From Pseudoduganella ginsengisoli (lineage in GTDB: Bacteria; Pseudomonadota; Gammaproteobacteria; Burkholderiales; Burkholderiaceae_D): a stretch of DNA of 64,000 nt. This document shows, piece by piece, positions 26,984 through 36,795 of the stretch (its first letter is position 1; each line of letters starts with the position of its first letter). Location of the stretch: contig NZ_WNLA01000020.1 of the NCBI RefSeq assembly GCF_009720865.1, forward strand, positions 62,001-126,000, given 5' to 3'. The notes below the pieces were generated by a model that saw nothing but the letters and a program-made list of their open reading frames with translations, did no database searches and was not told the DNA's origin. The translations under genes were made by a program, and so were the position numbers.

Positions 26984-29047
26984 ATGAAATTACGTCTGCT
27001 GGTAGTCGCGGCTGCAATTGCTGCGGCCGGTGTACAGCAAGCCCAGGCCGCGCCACGCGGCTTGACCATTGAAGACCTGGCGTCCATGGAACGCGTGGGC
27101 AGCCCTGTTCTGTCGCCTGACGCCTCCAAGGTCGTGTACACGGTGCGCACCACGAATCTGGATAAAAACCGCGGCAATACCCAGCTGTGGATGATTGATT
27201 TACGCGCTGCCAAACCCGTGCCGCAGCGCCTGACCCAGGCCGATGCCAGCAGCACCGATCCAGAATGGTCGCCGAATGGCGACGCGATTTACTTCCTGTC
27301 GGCCCGTTCCGGCAGCAACCAGGTGTGGCGTTTGCCGCTGGGCGGCGGCGAAGCCGTGCGCGTGACGGACTTCCCGCTCGACGTCGACAACTTCCGCCTG
27401 TCCCCGGCGGGCGACCGCCTGGCGTTCAGCATGGCGGTGTTCCGTGATTGCCCGGACTTGGCCTGCTCGAAGCAGCGCGCCGATGAACAAGCCAAGAACA
27501 AGGCCACCGGCAAAGTATATGACCGCCTGTTCGTGCGCCACTGGGACACGTGGAATGATGGCCGCAACGCCGTGCTGTACAGCGCAGCCATTGGCGCCGA
27601 TGGCAAGGCAGTAAACCCGGTCAGCCTGTCCGGCTCACTGGATGGCGATGTGCCATCGAAGCCGTTTGGCGACCATGAAGAATACCACTTCAGCCCTGAC
27701 GGCAAGACGGTTGTCTTCAACGCCCGCGTTGCTGGCAAGACGGAAGCGTGGTCCACCAATTTTGACATCTACACGGTGCCGGCAGCCGGTGGCGCAGAAC
27801 CGCGCAACCTGACCCAGGATAACCAGGCGTGGGACACGAAGGCGCAATTCTCGCCCGATGGCCGCACGCTGGCGTATGCGGCGATGGACCGCCCGACGTT
27901 TGAAGCAGACCGCTTCCACCTGGTACTGATGGATGTCGCGACGGGCAAGAAACGCGCGCTGACGGCAGACTGGGACCGCTCCGTATCGGAATTCCACTGG
28001 GCGCCGGATGGCAAATCGCTGCTGGCGACCGCCGATGACGTGGGCCAGCACCGCCTGTTCTCCATCGATGCAGCCAGTGGCAAAGTGACGCCGCTGACAG
28101 GCCCCGGCTATGTGTCCGCGTTCACGATGGCGCGCGATACGCTGGTGATGGCGCAAGCGAACCTGGCGTCCGGCGCACAGCTGTTCAAGATGAAGCTGGG
28201 CGTAGCGAACAAGGCCGACAAGCTGACCGCCAACAATGAAGAAAAACTGGCGGACGTGCGTTATGGCGAGTACGAGCAATTCTCGTTCAAGGGCGCCAAT
28301 GGCGAAACGGTGTATGGCCACGTGATGAAGCCATGGAATGCGGAAGCAGGCAAGAAGTACCCGGTGGCCTTCCTCGTGCACGGCGGCCCGCAAGGCAGCT
28401 TTGGCAATTCGTGGAGCTACCGCTGGAACCCGCAAGTGTATGCGGGCGCCGGCTATGCGGCCGTGTTCATTGATTTTCACGGGTCGACTGGCTATGGCCA
28501 GAAATTCACGGATTCCATCAGCAATGACTGGGGCGGCAAGCCGCTGGAAGACTTGAAACTGGGCCTGACTGCTGCCGCTGCCAAATACCCGTGGCTGGAC
28601 CGTGAAAAGAGCTGCGCGCTGGGTGCATCGTATGGCGGCTACATGATGAACTGGATCGAAGGTAACTGGTCAGACGGCTTCAAGTGCATCGTCAACCACG
28701 ACGGCGTATTCGACATCCGCGGCATGGCGTATTCGACCGAAGAAATCTGGTTCACGGAATGGGAATATGGCGGTTCGTACTTCAAGAATCCGGAAGGCCA
28801 TGAAAAGTTCAACCCGGTGCACCACGTGGCGAAGTGGAAGACGCCGATGCTGGTAGTACAGGGCGACCAGGACTTCCGCATTCCAACGGCGCAGGCGCTG
28901 GCGACCTTCACGGCATTGCAGCGCCAGGGCGTCGAGAGCAAGTTGCTGATGTTCCCGGATGAAAACCACTGGGTATTGAAGCCTGCCAATTCCATCCTGT
29001 GGCACCACACGGTGCTGGATTGGCTGGGACGGCATTTGAAGAAATAA
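26984..29047 (+). CDS. S9-family prolyl oligopeptidase-type serine peptidase, exported
   Basis: The 687-residue protein has a signal peptide (LRLLVVAAAIAAAGVQQAQAA). Repeated WSPNGDAIYF / FSPDGKTVVF / WAPDGKSLL units form the beta-propeller domain, and a C-terminal alpha/beta hydrolase domain (from about residue 440) follows. The triad is visible: Ser in GASYGGYM (S549), Asp in VQGDQDFRIP and His in DENHWVL. It resembles dipeptidyl-peptidase/acylaminoacyl-peptidase members that degrade oligopeptides in the periplasm. A strong terminator follows. Confidence 0.9.
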   Translation: MKLRLLVVAAAIAAAGVQQAQAAPRGLTIEDLASMERVGSPVLSPDASKVVYTVRTTNLDKNRGNTQLWMIDLRAAKPVPQRLTQADASSTDPEWSPNGDAIYFLSARSGSNQVWRLPLGGGEAVRVTDFPLDVDNFRLSPAGDRLAFSMAVFRDCPDLACSKQRADEQAKNKATGKVYDRLFVRHWDTWNDGRNAVLYSAAIGADGKAVNPVSLSGSLDGDVPSKPFGDHEEYHFSPDGKTVVFNARVAGKTEAWSTNFDIYTVPAAGGAEPRNLTQDNQAWDTKAQFSPDGRTLAYAAMDRPTFEADRFHLVLMDVATGKKRALTADWDRSVSEFHWAPDGKSLLATADDVGQHRLFSIDAASGKVTPLTGPGYVSAFTMARDTLVMAQANLASGAQLFKMKLGVANKADKLTANNEEKLADVRYGEYEQFSFKGANGETVYGHVMKPWNAEAGKKYPVAFLVHGGPQGSFGNSWSYRWNPQVYAGAGYAAVFIDFHGSTGYGQKFTDSISNDWGGKPLEDLKLGLTAAAAKYPWLDREKSCALGASYGGYMMNWIEGNWSDGFKCIVNHDGVFDIRGMAYSTEEIWFTEWEYGGSYFKNPEGHEKFNPVHHVAKWKTPMLVVQGDQDFRIPTAQALATFTALQRQGVESKLLMFPDENHWVLKPANSILWHHTVLDWLGRHLKK

Positions 29048-29064
29048 GCTGCTTGCCGTCCCCG

Positions 29065-29096
29065 AACGCCCGCTGATGTAGCGGGCGTTTTGCTTT
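29065..29096 (+). terminator. Rho-independent terminator after the S9 peptidase gene
   Basis: A 10-bp perfect stem (AACGCCCGCT at 29065-29074, AGCGGGCGTT at 29080-29089) with a 5-nt loop is followed by TTGCTTT, 18 bp after the stop codon. It may also serve the leftward-facing end of the next gene. Confidence 0.85.
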
Positions 29097-29121
29097 CTGT
29101 GGCGCAGCGTTAATCTGTGAT

Positions 29122-31368
29122 TCAGGCAGCCGTCGCCTGGGGCGACAGCGCCGCCAGCAATTGCGCAAATGGAGCAGGGCGTGAATACAGGTAGCCCTGC
29201 ATGCAGTGGCAATTGCTGTCGATGAGGAAGCTGGCTTGCGCCACTGTTTCCACGCCTTCCGCCACCACGCGCAAGCCCAGGTGGTGCGCCATGGCCAGGA
29301 TGGTTTGCACGATGGCCTTGCCGCTGGCATCGGCCGGTGTATCCATGATGAAGCTGCGGTCGATCTTCAATTCGTACAGCGGCATGCGCTTCAGGTACGC
29401 CAGGCTGGAATAGCCGGTGCCGAAATCATCGATGGAAAAGCGGATGCCCAGCGCCGCCAGCACATTCATGCGCTCCACGGTTTCTTCCCATTTTTCGACC
29501 AGCAAACCTTCCGTCACTTCGAAAATCAGCTGCGATGCGGGCGCTCCCGTTTCTTGCAGTACGGCTTGCACCTGCTCGACGAAATCGGCGTGGCGGAACT
29601 GGCTGGGGCTGACGTTGACAGACAGCGGCAGCGTGTGGCCCGCATTGGCCAGTTCCACCGCATACAGGCACGCCTGGCGCAATGCCCACGCGCCCAGTTG
29701 CAGGATCTGGCCCGTGCCTTCGGCCAGCGGGATAAACAGCGATGGCGGCACCCAGCTGCCATCGGCGCGCTGCCAGCGCATCAATAATTCCGCCCCGACC
29801 GGGCGGCCGTCGCAATCGACTTGCTGCTGCGCGTACAGCGCCAGCTGGCTGTTTTCAATGGCAGCCGCCAGTTCCCGTTCCATATTCAGGCGCTGTTCGA
29901 CTTCCGCCTGCATGCCCGCTTCAAAGAATGCAATGCCGTTGCGGCCTTCCGCTTTGGCGCGGTACATGGCGATATCGGCTTCACGCAGCAAGTCCTGCGG
30001 ATTCTCGCCGCCTTTCGGCAGCAGCGTCACGCCGATACTGGCCGATGAACTGTAGGTCTGGCCCTCGATGACGAATTCCTGCGCAATGGCCACGCGGATT
30101 TTTTCCGCCACGGCCAGCGCGGCATGGGCTGCCGCGGAGTGCGCACTGCCGAGGTGCGCCAGCAGCACGACGAATTCATCGCCGCCGATACGCGCCACGG
30201 TATCGGCTTTGCGGATCAGTTGCGCCAGGCGGGACGCGGCATTTTTCAGCAATGCGTCGCCGGTCGCGTGGCCCCGCGCATCGTTGATGGTCTTGAAGTT
30301 GTCGAGGTCAATGAACATGACAGCGCTGAACGTCTGGTCGCGCTCCGAGCTGGCCTGCAGCTTTTCAATGCGGTCCATCAGCAGGCGCCGGTTCGGCAAT
30401 CCTGTCAGCACATCGAAATAGGCGAGGCGGTGAATATCGTTTTCCGAGCGCTTGCGCTCCGTGATGTCGCGCTCCACGGCGACCCAGTGCGTATTGTTGC
30501 CGCCTTCATCGGCAAACGGCACCAGTTCCATTTCCACCCAATACGGTTCGCCGGCGCGCGTATAGTTCAGCAATTCCGCGCGCACCGGCTCGCTGCGCTG
30601 CACGGCGCCGGCAATGCGCTCCAGCGTGGCGGGCGAGGTGTCCGGGCCTTGCAACAGGCGCAAGTCGCGTCCCAGTACTTCGTCGCGGCGGTAGCCGGTA
30701 CGGCGCTCAAACGCCTTGTTGACGAAGATGATGTGCTGGCCTTGCTCCGTGACTTCGGCAATCAGCACCATGTCGTTCAGGCGCGCCACGGCTGCCGACG
30801 TCAGGCGCAATTCTTCATTCAAGCCGCGCAGCGCGCCAATCGAACTGTCGAGGCGTTTCAGCAGCACGCCGCACCCCAGGGTCAGTACGGCCATGATGAA
30901 GACATAATTCAGTGTGATCACGCACCACTGGATCAGCGATGCCGTCTGCGTTTGAGGGTCAGGCAAGGACGGGTTGGTGAAATAACCCATCACCAGCAGC
31001 GCCAGCGCGGAGGCGATCAGCGTCCACATGCCGGAGCGCAGGCCCAGCAGCAGCGCGGCCAGCACGGGCACGGCGGCCAGGTAAATCTGCGAAATGGGGC
31101 CGATTTTCAGCATCAGGCCGATGCCGACCAGGAAGGTGACGCACAGGAAGTTCAGCACGCGCGCGTGATAAGACCACGTGGGAATGCGCCAGATGGCCGT
31201 GATCCACGCAATCGCCAGCACATCGACGACGGCAATCGACCAGATGCCTTCGGACAGGCTCAGCATGATGCTGGGCAGCGCCGTCACGAGGCCGAGCGCC
31301 AGCACCACCTGCAAGATGCGTGTGAAGATTTGCGCGCGCCAGTGAGCGACTTCCTTTTGCACCGTCAA
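29122..31368 (-). CDS. Membrane PAS-GGDEF-EAL c-di-GMP protein with variant EAL motif
   Basis: The 748-residue protein has about six hydrophobic helices in residues 15-175, then a PAS domain with PAC (IIFVNKAFERRTGYRRDEVLG, WVAVERDITERK), a GGDEF domain (ARIGGDEF near residue 395, RxxD site RKAD five residues before) and an EAL domain. The EAL signature reads AELLMRW, so Ala is replaced by Leu, while N in NVSPSQF, DDFGTGYSSL, the Lys of LKIDRSF and AEGVET are kept. It can therefore make c-di-GMP; hydrolysis is uncertain. Translation probably starts at TTG 31368, which has AGGAG nine bases upstream. Confidence 0.87.
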   Translation of the reverse strand: MTVQKEVAHWRAQIFTRILQVVLALGLVTALPSIMLSLSEGIWSIAVVDVLAIAWITAIWRIPTWSYHARVLNFLCVTFLVGIGLMLKIGPISQIYLAAVPVLAALLLGLRSGMWTLIASALALLVMGYFTNPSLPDPQTQTASLIQWCVITLNYVFIMAVLTLGCGVLLKRLDSSIGALRGLNEELRLTSAAVARLNDMVLIAEVTEQGQHIIFVNKAFERRTGYRRDEVLGRDLRLLQGPDTSPATLERIAGAVQRSEPVRAELLNYTRAGEPYWVEMELVPFADEGGNNTHWVAVERDITERKRSENDIHRLAYFDVLTGLPNRRLLMDRIEKLQASSERDQTFSAVMFIDLDNFKTINDARGHATGDALLKNAASRLAQLIRKADTVARIGGDEFVVLLAHLGSAHSAAAHAALAVAEKIRVAIAQEFVIEGQTYSSSASIGVTLLPKGGENPQDLLREADIAMYRAKAEGRNGIAFFEAGMQAEVEQRLNMERELAAAIENSQLALYAQQQVDCDGRPVGAELLMRWQRADGSWVPPSLFIPLAEGTGQILQLGAWALRQACLYAVELANAGHTLPLSVNVSPSQFRHADFVEQVQAVLQETGAPASQLIFEVTEGLLVEKWEETVERMNVLAALGIRFSIDDFGTGYSSLAYLKRMPLYELKIDRSFIMDTPADASGKAIVQTILAMAHHLGLRVVAEGVETVAQASFLIDSNCHCMQGYLYSRPAPFAQLLAALSPQATAA

Positions 31369-31579
31369 AATACCAGTCTCCTATTGCAAGTTGCACCGCC
31401 CGGAGGGTAACCGTAATTCACTATGCTGTCCAACTGCCGATGGACGATATGCCCGGGGATGCACGGGCGCGACACTATGGAGCATCAACTGACATGATAC
31501 TCCTTTTCAATCTTGCTTTTTTAGTCACCACTACGCAGAATTGGCGATTCGATCAACTGTTTGAACACCGAGGATGTCT

Positions 31580-32986
31580 ATGCGCATGCGCAAATTTTCC
31601 GCCTTGCTGGCGGCAGCCACGCTCTCGCTGTCCACGCAAGCTGCCGGCACGGACCGCTGGGACTTGCCCGTCAACGTGAAAAAACTCAGTAACGGCCTGA
31701 CCGTCGTTGTGACGGAAGACCACAGTTCGCCGACAGTCGGCGTGTCCGTCGTGTACCACGTGGGCATGCGGCTGGAGCCAAAAAACCGGACCGGCTTTGC
31801 GCACCTGTTCGAGCACTTGATGTTCCAGGGGACGCCAAAAGCGCCGAAAGGCGTTTTTGACAAAGCCATCACGGCTGGTGGCGGCCGCAATAATGGCTCC
31901 ACCCGCGCGGACTTCACCAACTATATAGAGACGGCGCCCGTGTCGGCGCTGGACGCCATCCTGTGGCTGGAAGCTGACCGCATGAAGACGCTGGACTTCA
32001 ACGAGAAATCCTTGAAGAACCAGCAGGATGTCGTCAAGGAGGAAATCCGCGTCAACGTGAAGAACAAGCCATACGGCGGCTTCATGTGGATCGACATCAA
32101 CCAGCAGGCTTTTAAAAAGTGGGAAAACAACCACGATGGCTATGGCAGCTTTGAAGACCTGGAGGGCGCCAGCCTGACGGACGTGCGCAATTTCCACCGC
32201 GATTACTATGGCCCGAACAATGCCGTGCTGGCCATTGCGGGCGACGTGACGCCTGAACAGGGCTTCGCACTGGCGCAGAAATACTTTGGCGCGATTCCGA
32301 AACGCGCGGTGCCGAAGGGCGGCGATTTCACTGAAGCGCTGAATACGGAAGAAAAACGCACGGTGCAGGGCGATGCGCTGGCGCAGGTCCCCGCCATCGC
32401 GGCAGGCTGGAAGGTGCCGGCCCGCGGCAGCCGCGACCAGGCGCCGATGGCCGTGCTGGGCGAAGTCCTGGCCGGCGGCGACGCATCGCTGTTCTACCAG
32501 GGCCTCGTCAAAGGGCGTGAAATCGCGCTGAACGTGTCTTCGTTCTGGGGTTTGACGGGACCATGGGAATACGATGGCCCGACCTTGTTCACCATCTTCG
32601 GCCTGTATAAGCCGAACAGCAGCGCTGACGCGATGCTGGCGGCAATGGATGAAGAAATCGCGAAAATCGTCAAGGATGGCGTCGATGACGCGACCCTGAA
32701 GCGCGTCAAGACCAGCATGCTGGCCGACTGGAACAACCAGCTGGAAAGCTATATCAACCGCGCCGATACGCTGGCCAAGCTGCAAACGCTGTGGGGCGAC
32801 GCGAAGGTCGTCAACAAGATTCCAGGCTGGATCGAAGGCGTGACGTCGGCTGACCTGCAGCGCGTGGCCGCCACGTATTTGACCAAGGCTAACCGCACCG
32901 TGATCGACCGCAAGCCGCAAGCGATGCTGACGCCGCCTGCCGCGCATTTCCACGGCGATGACGAACAACCACACGGAGGCCAATAA
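31580..32986 (+). CDS. M16-family zinc peptidase, catalytic subunit
   Basis: The 468-residue protein has a signal peptide (FSALLAAATLSLSTQA) and the inverted zinc motif HLFEH (H75, E78, H79) within GFAHLFEHLMFQGTPKAP, with the downstream glutamate in DVVKEEIRV. It is the active partner of a two-gene M16 peptidase like those that degrade peptides in the periplasm. CGAGG lies six bases before ATG 31580 and overlaps an earlier ATG at 31574, so the later start is preferred. The companion subunit follows after one base. Confidence 0.9.
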   Translation: MRMRKFSALLAAATLSLSTQAAGTDRWDLPVNVKKLSNGLTVVVTEDHSSPTVGVSVVYHVGMRLEPKNRTGFAHLFEHLMFQGTPKAPKGVFDKAITAGGGRNNGSTRADFTNYIETAPVSALDAILWLEADRMKTLDFNEKSLKNQQDVVKEEIRVNVKNKPYGGFMWIDINQQAFKKWENNHDGYGSFEDLEGASLTDVRNFHRDYYGPNNAVLAIAGDVTPEQGFALAQKYFGAIPKRAVPKGGDFTEALNTEEKRTVQGDALAQVPAIAAGWKVPARGSRDQAPMAVLGEVLAGGDASLFYQGLVKGREIALNVSSFWGLTGPWEYDGPTLFTIFGLYKPNSSADAMLAAMDEEIAKIVKDGVDDATLKRVKTSMLADWNNQLESYINRADTLAKLQTLWGDAKVVNKIPGWIEGVTSADLQRVAATYLTKANRTVIDRKPQAMLTPPAAHFHGDDEQPHGGQ

Positions 32987-32987
32987 C

Positions 32988-34427
32988 ATGAAAAAACTGA
33001 TGATTGCTGCTGCAGTCACCGCGGCTGTCGCTGGTGCGCCTGCGGCGTTGGCCAAGCAGGGTAAAGCCGCCGCTGCGGCAGCGGCGCCAGTGGCGGCCGG
33101 CATGCCGGCCTATGGCGCGGACAAGCCGCTGCCCGTGCCGAACATTGCCCGTAAAACCCTGGCCAATGGCCTGGAAGTGTGGGTGGTGCCGCGCAATGGC
33201 GTGCCGCGCGTCGACTACGTACTGGCCGTGCGCGGCGCCGGCTTTGCCGCCGACGATGCGCAGCATCCAGGCTTTGCCGGCCTGCTGGCGTCGCTGCTCA
33301 ATGAAGGCACGGCGGCGCGCAGCTCGCGCGCCATTGCCGAAGCGGCGCAGGCGCTGGGCGGCAGCGTGGGCGGCAGCACGTCGCAGGATGGCATCACGGT
33401 ATCGGCCAATGCACTGGCTTCCGGTGCCGCCGGCATGATGAAGCTGCTGGCGGAAGTCGCGCGCACGCCATCGTTCCCTGATACGGAAGTGGCGCTGGCC
33501 AAAGCCAATGCGCTGCAATCGCTGAAAGTCGCGGAAACCCAGCCGGGCTTCCGCGCCGACCGCGCACTGTCACGCGTCATCTATGGCGAGCACCCGTATG
33601 CCCGCACCACGGGCACGGTGGAATCCATCAATTCCACGGATGCGGCGCTGCTGCGCGCCGAACACGCGAAGCGCTTCCGGCCTGACCGCGCGCTGCTGGT
33701 GATCACGGGCCGCTTGTCCGAGAAAGAAGCCATGCAAATGGCGGAAGCGGCATTCGGCGGCTGGAAAGCCACGGGCGACGCGCTGCCGCCAACCCCGGCG
33801 GCCCGCACGTCGGCGGAACCGGCGCGCCTGTTGCTGGAGCGTCCGGGCAGCGTGCAATCGACCGTGCGCCTGGGCCGTCCAGGCGCTCCCGCCACGGTGG
33901 CGGAACAAGTGCCGCTGCGCCTGGCGTCGACCATCCTGGGCGGCGGCTTCTCCAGCCGCGTCAACCTGAACCTGCGTGAAGACAAAGGTTATACATATGG
34001 CGCATCGGCCGGTGCGCGCCTGTTCCGCGAGGGCGGCGCGATTATCGGCGGCGCAGACGTGCGCAATGAAGTGTCGGGCAAGGCGCTGGCGGAATTCTTC
34101 AAGGAATACCGCAAGCTGGGCGAAGAACTGGTCAGCGACGATGAAATGCGCATGAACAAGCGCTACGTGGCCGGTACTTACCTGATCACGAACCAGATGC
34201 AGCGCGCCGTGGCCGGCACGCTGGCCAACAACTGGCTGATCGGTTTGCCGCCGGAATTCCTGGGCCAGTACGTGCCGAAAGTGCAGCAAGTGACGGCGGA
34301 ACAGGTGCGCGACATCGGCAAGAAGTACTTTGATCCGGCCACGCAATCGATCGTCGTGGTGGGCGATAAGGCCGCCATCGCTGAACAGTTGAAAGAGTTC
34401 GGCGAGTTTACCGTGACGGACAAGTAA
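32988..34427 (+). CDS. M16-family peptidase-like protein, non-catalytic partner
   Basis: The 479-residue protein has a signal peptide (KLMIAAAVTAAVAGAPAALA) and two M16-type domains (FAGLLASLLNEGTAARSS; LRLASTILGGGFSSRVNLNLREDKGYTYGA). Where the catalytic subunit has HxxEH it reads GFAGLLASLL, so zinc cannot be bound, as in the second subunit of heterodimeric M16 peptidases. It keeps the R/Y motif (REDKGYTYG) used for substrate binding. GGAGG precedes the ATG and the gap to the upstream gene is one base, so they are co-translated and surely act as a complex. Confidence 0.9.
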   Translation: MKKLMIAAAVTAAVAGAPAALAKQGKAAAAAAAPVAAGMPAYGADKPLPVPNIARKTLANGLEVWVVPRNGVPRVDYVLAVRGAGFAADDAQHPGFAGLLASLLNEGTAARSSRAIAEAAQALGGSVGGSTSQDGITVSANALASGAAGMMKLLAEVARTPSFPDTEVALAKANALQSLKVAETQPGFRADRALSRVIYGEHPYARTTGTVESINSTDAALLRAEHAKRFRPDRALLVITGRLSEKEAMQMAEAAFGGWKATGDALPPTPAARTSAEPARLLLERPGSVQSTVRLGRPGAPATVAEQVPLRLASTILGGGFSSRVNLNLREDKGYTYGASAGARLFREGGAIIGGADVRNEVSGKALAEFFKEYRKLGEELVSDDEMRMNKRYVAGTYLITNQMQRAVAGTLANNWLIGLPPEFLGQYVPKVQQVTAEQVRDIGKKYFDPATQSIVVVGDKAAIAEQLKEFGEFTVTDK

Positions 34428-34439
34428 CACTGCGCATTG

Positions 34440-35372
34440 TCAGGCGGCGCTGATGCTCCGCCTGAATGCCAGGTAATCGCTGGCCGTCTCGCGCGGCTTT
34501 TCCACCATCGGCAAATGGCCGACACCCGGCATCATGATGGTGCGGCTGTTTGGGAACAGCGCGGCAAAGGCTGCAGCGCCGTCCGGATGCAGGATGCGGT
34601 CTTGCTCCCCCCACACGATCAATGCGGGGATCGCCGCATAAGCCGGCTGCGGCTGCAGCAGCGGCGCTTCCTTCATTTGCTTCAACAGTGCCGTGTGCAG
34701 CGCGAAGTCCGCCGCGCCGCGCCGGCCCAGCAAGACGCGCACACTGTGCGGCAGGAACGGTTCCTTGTCCGTGCAGGCGGCAATCAATGCATGGAAATCT
34801 TCTTCCTTTTTCACCAGCAGCGGCATTTCCCCGGTCGCGTCGTAGTGCTTGAGGATGTCCGAACTGTGCGACGCTTCCGTTCCCGCTGCATCGAGCAGCC
34901 ACAGTGATGCGGCCCGTTCCGGGTACATGGCGGCAAATTGTCCGGCAATGAAGCCGCCCATGGAATTGCCGCCAATGTGTACGGGACCCGGTGCAACCTG
35001 GTCCAGCAGCGCGGCCAGCCGGCGCGCCTGGTCTGCCATCAGGTACGATGCGCGCGGGTCGCGGCCCGCATCGCCAAAGCCGGGCAAGTCGGGGATGATG
35101 ACCCGGTAGTGCGGCGTCAGGTAGCGGGCGATGCGCGTGAAGTTATCCTTGTCGCCGGCAAAGCCGTGGATCAGCACCAGCGGCGCGCCGCTGCCGCCTT
35201 CCAGATACGGCATGGCGAAGCCTTCCGCGCTGCCCTGGCGCAGGCGCAGGCCGGACAGCCGCTGTTCCAGCGCGAGTCCGAGGCGTCCGGCCGTCAGCGG
35301 GGCGAAGCGGTCGAACAGCAGCAGGGCGGCCGGGACGGCCAATACAGTGAAGAGAATATCGGTGGCAGTCAA
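34440..35372 (-). CDS. Alpha/beta-fold hydrolase with N-terminal hydrophobic segment
   Basis: The product has about 310 residues. It starts with a membrane-like stretch (DILFTVLAVPAALLLFDRFAP) and continues with a standard alpha/beta hydrolase: LVLIHGFAGDKDNF, the nucleophile elbow GGNSMGGFIAG, WGEQDRILHP (acid) and GVGHLPMVEKP (His). Lipase or lipid-modifying activity at the inner membrane is plausible but not shown. TTG 35372 has GGAG six bases upstream; TTG 35384 is an in-frame alternative. It is convergent with the M16 pair. Confidence 0.83.
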   Translation of the reverse strand: MTATDILFTVLAVPAALLLFDRFAPLTAGRLGLALEQRLSGLRLRQGSAEGFAMPYLEGGSGAPLVLIHGFAGDKDNFTRIARYLTPHYRVIIPDLPGFGDAGRDPRASYLMADQARRLAALLDQVAPGPVHIGGNSMGGFIAGQFAAMYPERAASLWLLDAAGTEASHSSDILKHYDATGEMPLLVKKEEDFHALIAACTDKEPFLPHSVRVLLGRRGAADFALHTALLKQMKEAPLLQPQPAYAAIPALIVWGEQDRILHPDGAAAFAALFPNSRTIMMPGVGHLPMVEKPRETASDYLAFRRSISAA

Positions 35373-35463
35373 ATCAGGCTCCAACAGTTACCCGCGCAGT
35401 GTGGCACCATCAGCAGCGGGCTGTAAAGCGTTATGATTGCTGCTTAATTTCCTGCCAGGCGCC

Positions 35464-36795
35464 TTACAGCTGCCCGCTTTCCTTGATATCCAGATAGCGG
35501 TTCAGCAGCGCGCCGGGCAGCCGCACGGGCGCCACGTCGACCAGGCTGGAAGCGCGCAAACCGAGGCGGTGGATGGCGTCGCGCCGCTGCTGCAAATAAT
35601 GCACGGCGGCCGACTGGCGCAGCGCCTGCGCAAAATCCCCGACCTCTGCCGCCACGGCGGCATCGAGCGCCTGTTCACGCAGGCTGGCGCACAGCACCAT
35701 GTGGCGCGTACCCAGCAATTCACACGCGTTGCGCATGGCCAGGTCATCCTCATCGCGCAAGTTCGTGATCAATACGACGAACGCGCGCTTGCTTAATTTG
35801 CGCATCAGCGCACCGGCAGCCTGCACATAGTCCGGCGCCTGTTCTCTCGGGTGCAAATCGTATATCCCCGCCAGCAGCCGGTCAAAGCCTGCGCGGCCTT
35901 TGTGGGGCGACAGCCAGCGCGGCCCTTCATGGCCAAAGCTCATCAAGCCCACCGCGTCGCCCTGTTTTTGCGCGACGAAGCCCAACGTCAGCACCGCTTG
36001 CAGTGCATGGCCGAAGTGTGTGCCGCCTTCATCTTCGGCTGCCATGCGGCGGCCGCAATCGAGCAGGAACACCACTTGCTGGTCGCGTTCTTCCTGGTAT
36101 TCGCGGCTGATCGGCTTGCGCTGGCGCGCCGTGGCTTTCCAGTCGATGGCGCGCAAGCTGTCGCCTTGCCGGTATTCGCGCAACTGGCGGAAGTCCGTGC
36201 CTTCGCCACGGCGGCGCCTGCGGATCGCGCCGGCCGCCGGTGCGCGCCGGTCGGTGGCCATCAGCGTCTGGCCCAGCAGGCGGGAAAAGTCCGGGAAAAC
36301 TTTGACATCCAGTTGCGGGCCAAGCCTGTGGCTGCGCAGCCAAAAGCCGAATGGTGTGGCGACCCGCACATGCGGCTGGCCGAAATGCGCATCGCCGCGC
36401 CGCTGCGGACGCAGGCGATAAGTGACGGTGACAAACCCGCCCGGAGCGATAGTGGATGCATGGGGCAAGCCTTCCATGTCCCAGCCGGCCGGATAGTCAT
36501 CAAACAATTCAACATGCAGCGGTTGCGCGCCGCCGTTGCGCAAGGTGATCGCCACGTTGTGCCAGACACCCACGGGCCAGACGCCCTGCGCCTGGCGTTC
36601 CACCAGCAGCAGCGGCGCAGGCCAGCCGCGCCACATATCCACCACACAAGCGGCCAGCAATGCGGCGCCCGCCGGCCAGAACGCCATGGCCAGCCAGCTT
36701 TTCAGCGCAGGGGCGAATGCCGCCAGTACACTGAAAACCAAGCCGATGCCGCCCCAGGCGAGCACCCATTGCAGCAGCTTGCGGGCAGGCGTCAT
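35464..36795 (-). CDS. DUF58-domain protein (MoxR-cluster)
   Basis: The 443-residue protein has two N-terminal membrane helices, then the DUF58 signature GTDFRQLREYRQGDSLRAIDWKATARQRKPISREY near the middle. A degenerate von Willebrand-type strand follows (QVVFLLDCGRRM). DUF58 proteins are invariably partnered with MoxR ATPases. Its start codon overlaps the stop of the moxR gene (ATGA), and it is the last gene of the six-gene operon starting at 42275. The molecular role is unknown; the VWA-like domain is assumed to be the MoxR substrate. Confidence 0.9.
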   Translation of the reverse strand: MTPARKLLQWVLAWGGIGLVFSVLAAFAPALKSWLAMAFWPAGAALLAACVVDMWRGWPAPLLLVERQAQGVWPVGVWHNVAITLRNGGAQPLHVELFDDYPAGWDMEGLPHASTIAPGGFVTVTYRLRPQRRGDAHFGQPHVRVATPFGFWLRSHRLGPQLDVKVFPDFSRLLGQTLMATDRRAPAAGAIRRRRRGEGTDFRQLREYRQGDSLRAIDWKATARQRKPISREYQEERDQQVVFLLDCGRRMAAEDEGGTHFGHALQAVLTLGFVAQKQGDAVGLMSFGHEGPRWLSPHKGRAGFDRLLAGIYDLHPREQAPDYVQAAGALMRKLSKRAFVVLITNLRDEDDLAMRNACELLGTRHMVLCASLREQALDAAVAAEVGDFAQALRQSAAVHYLQQRRDAIHRLGLRASSLVDVAPVRLPGALLNRYLDIKESGQL

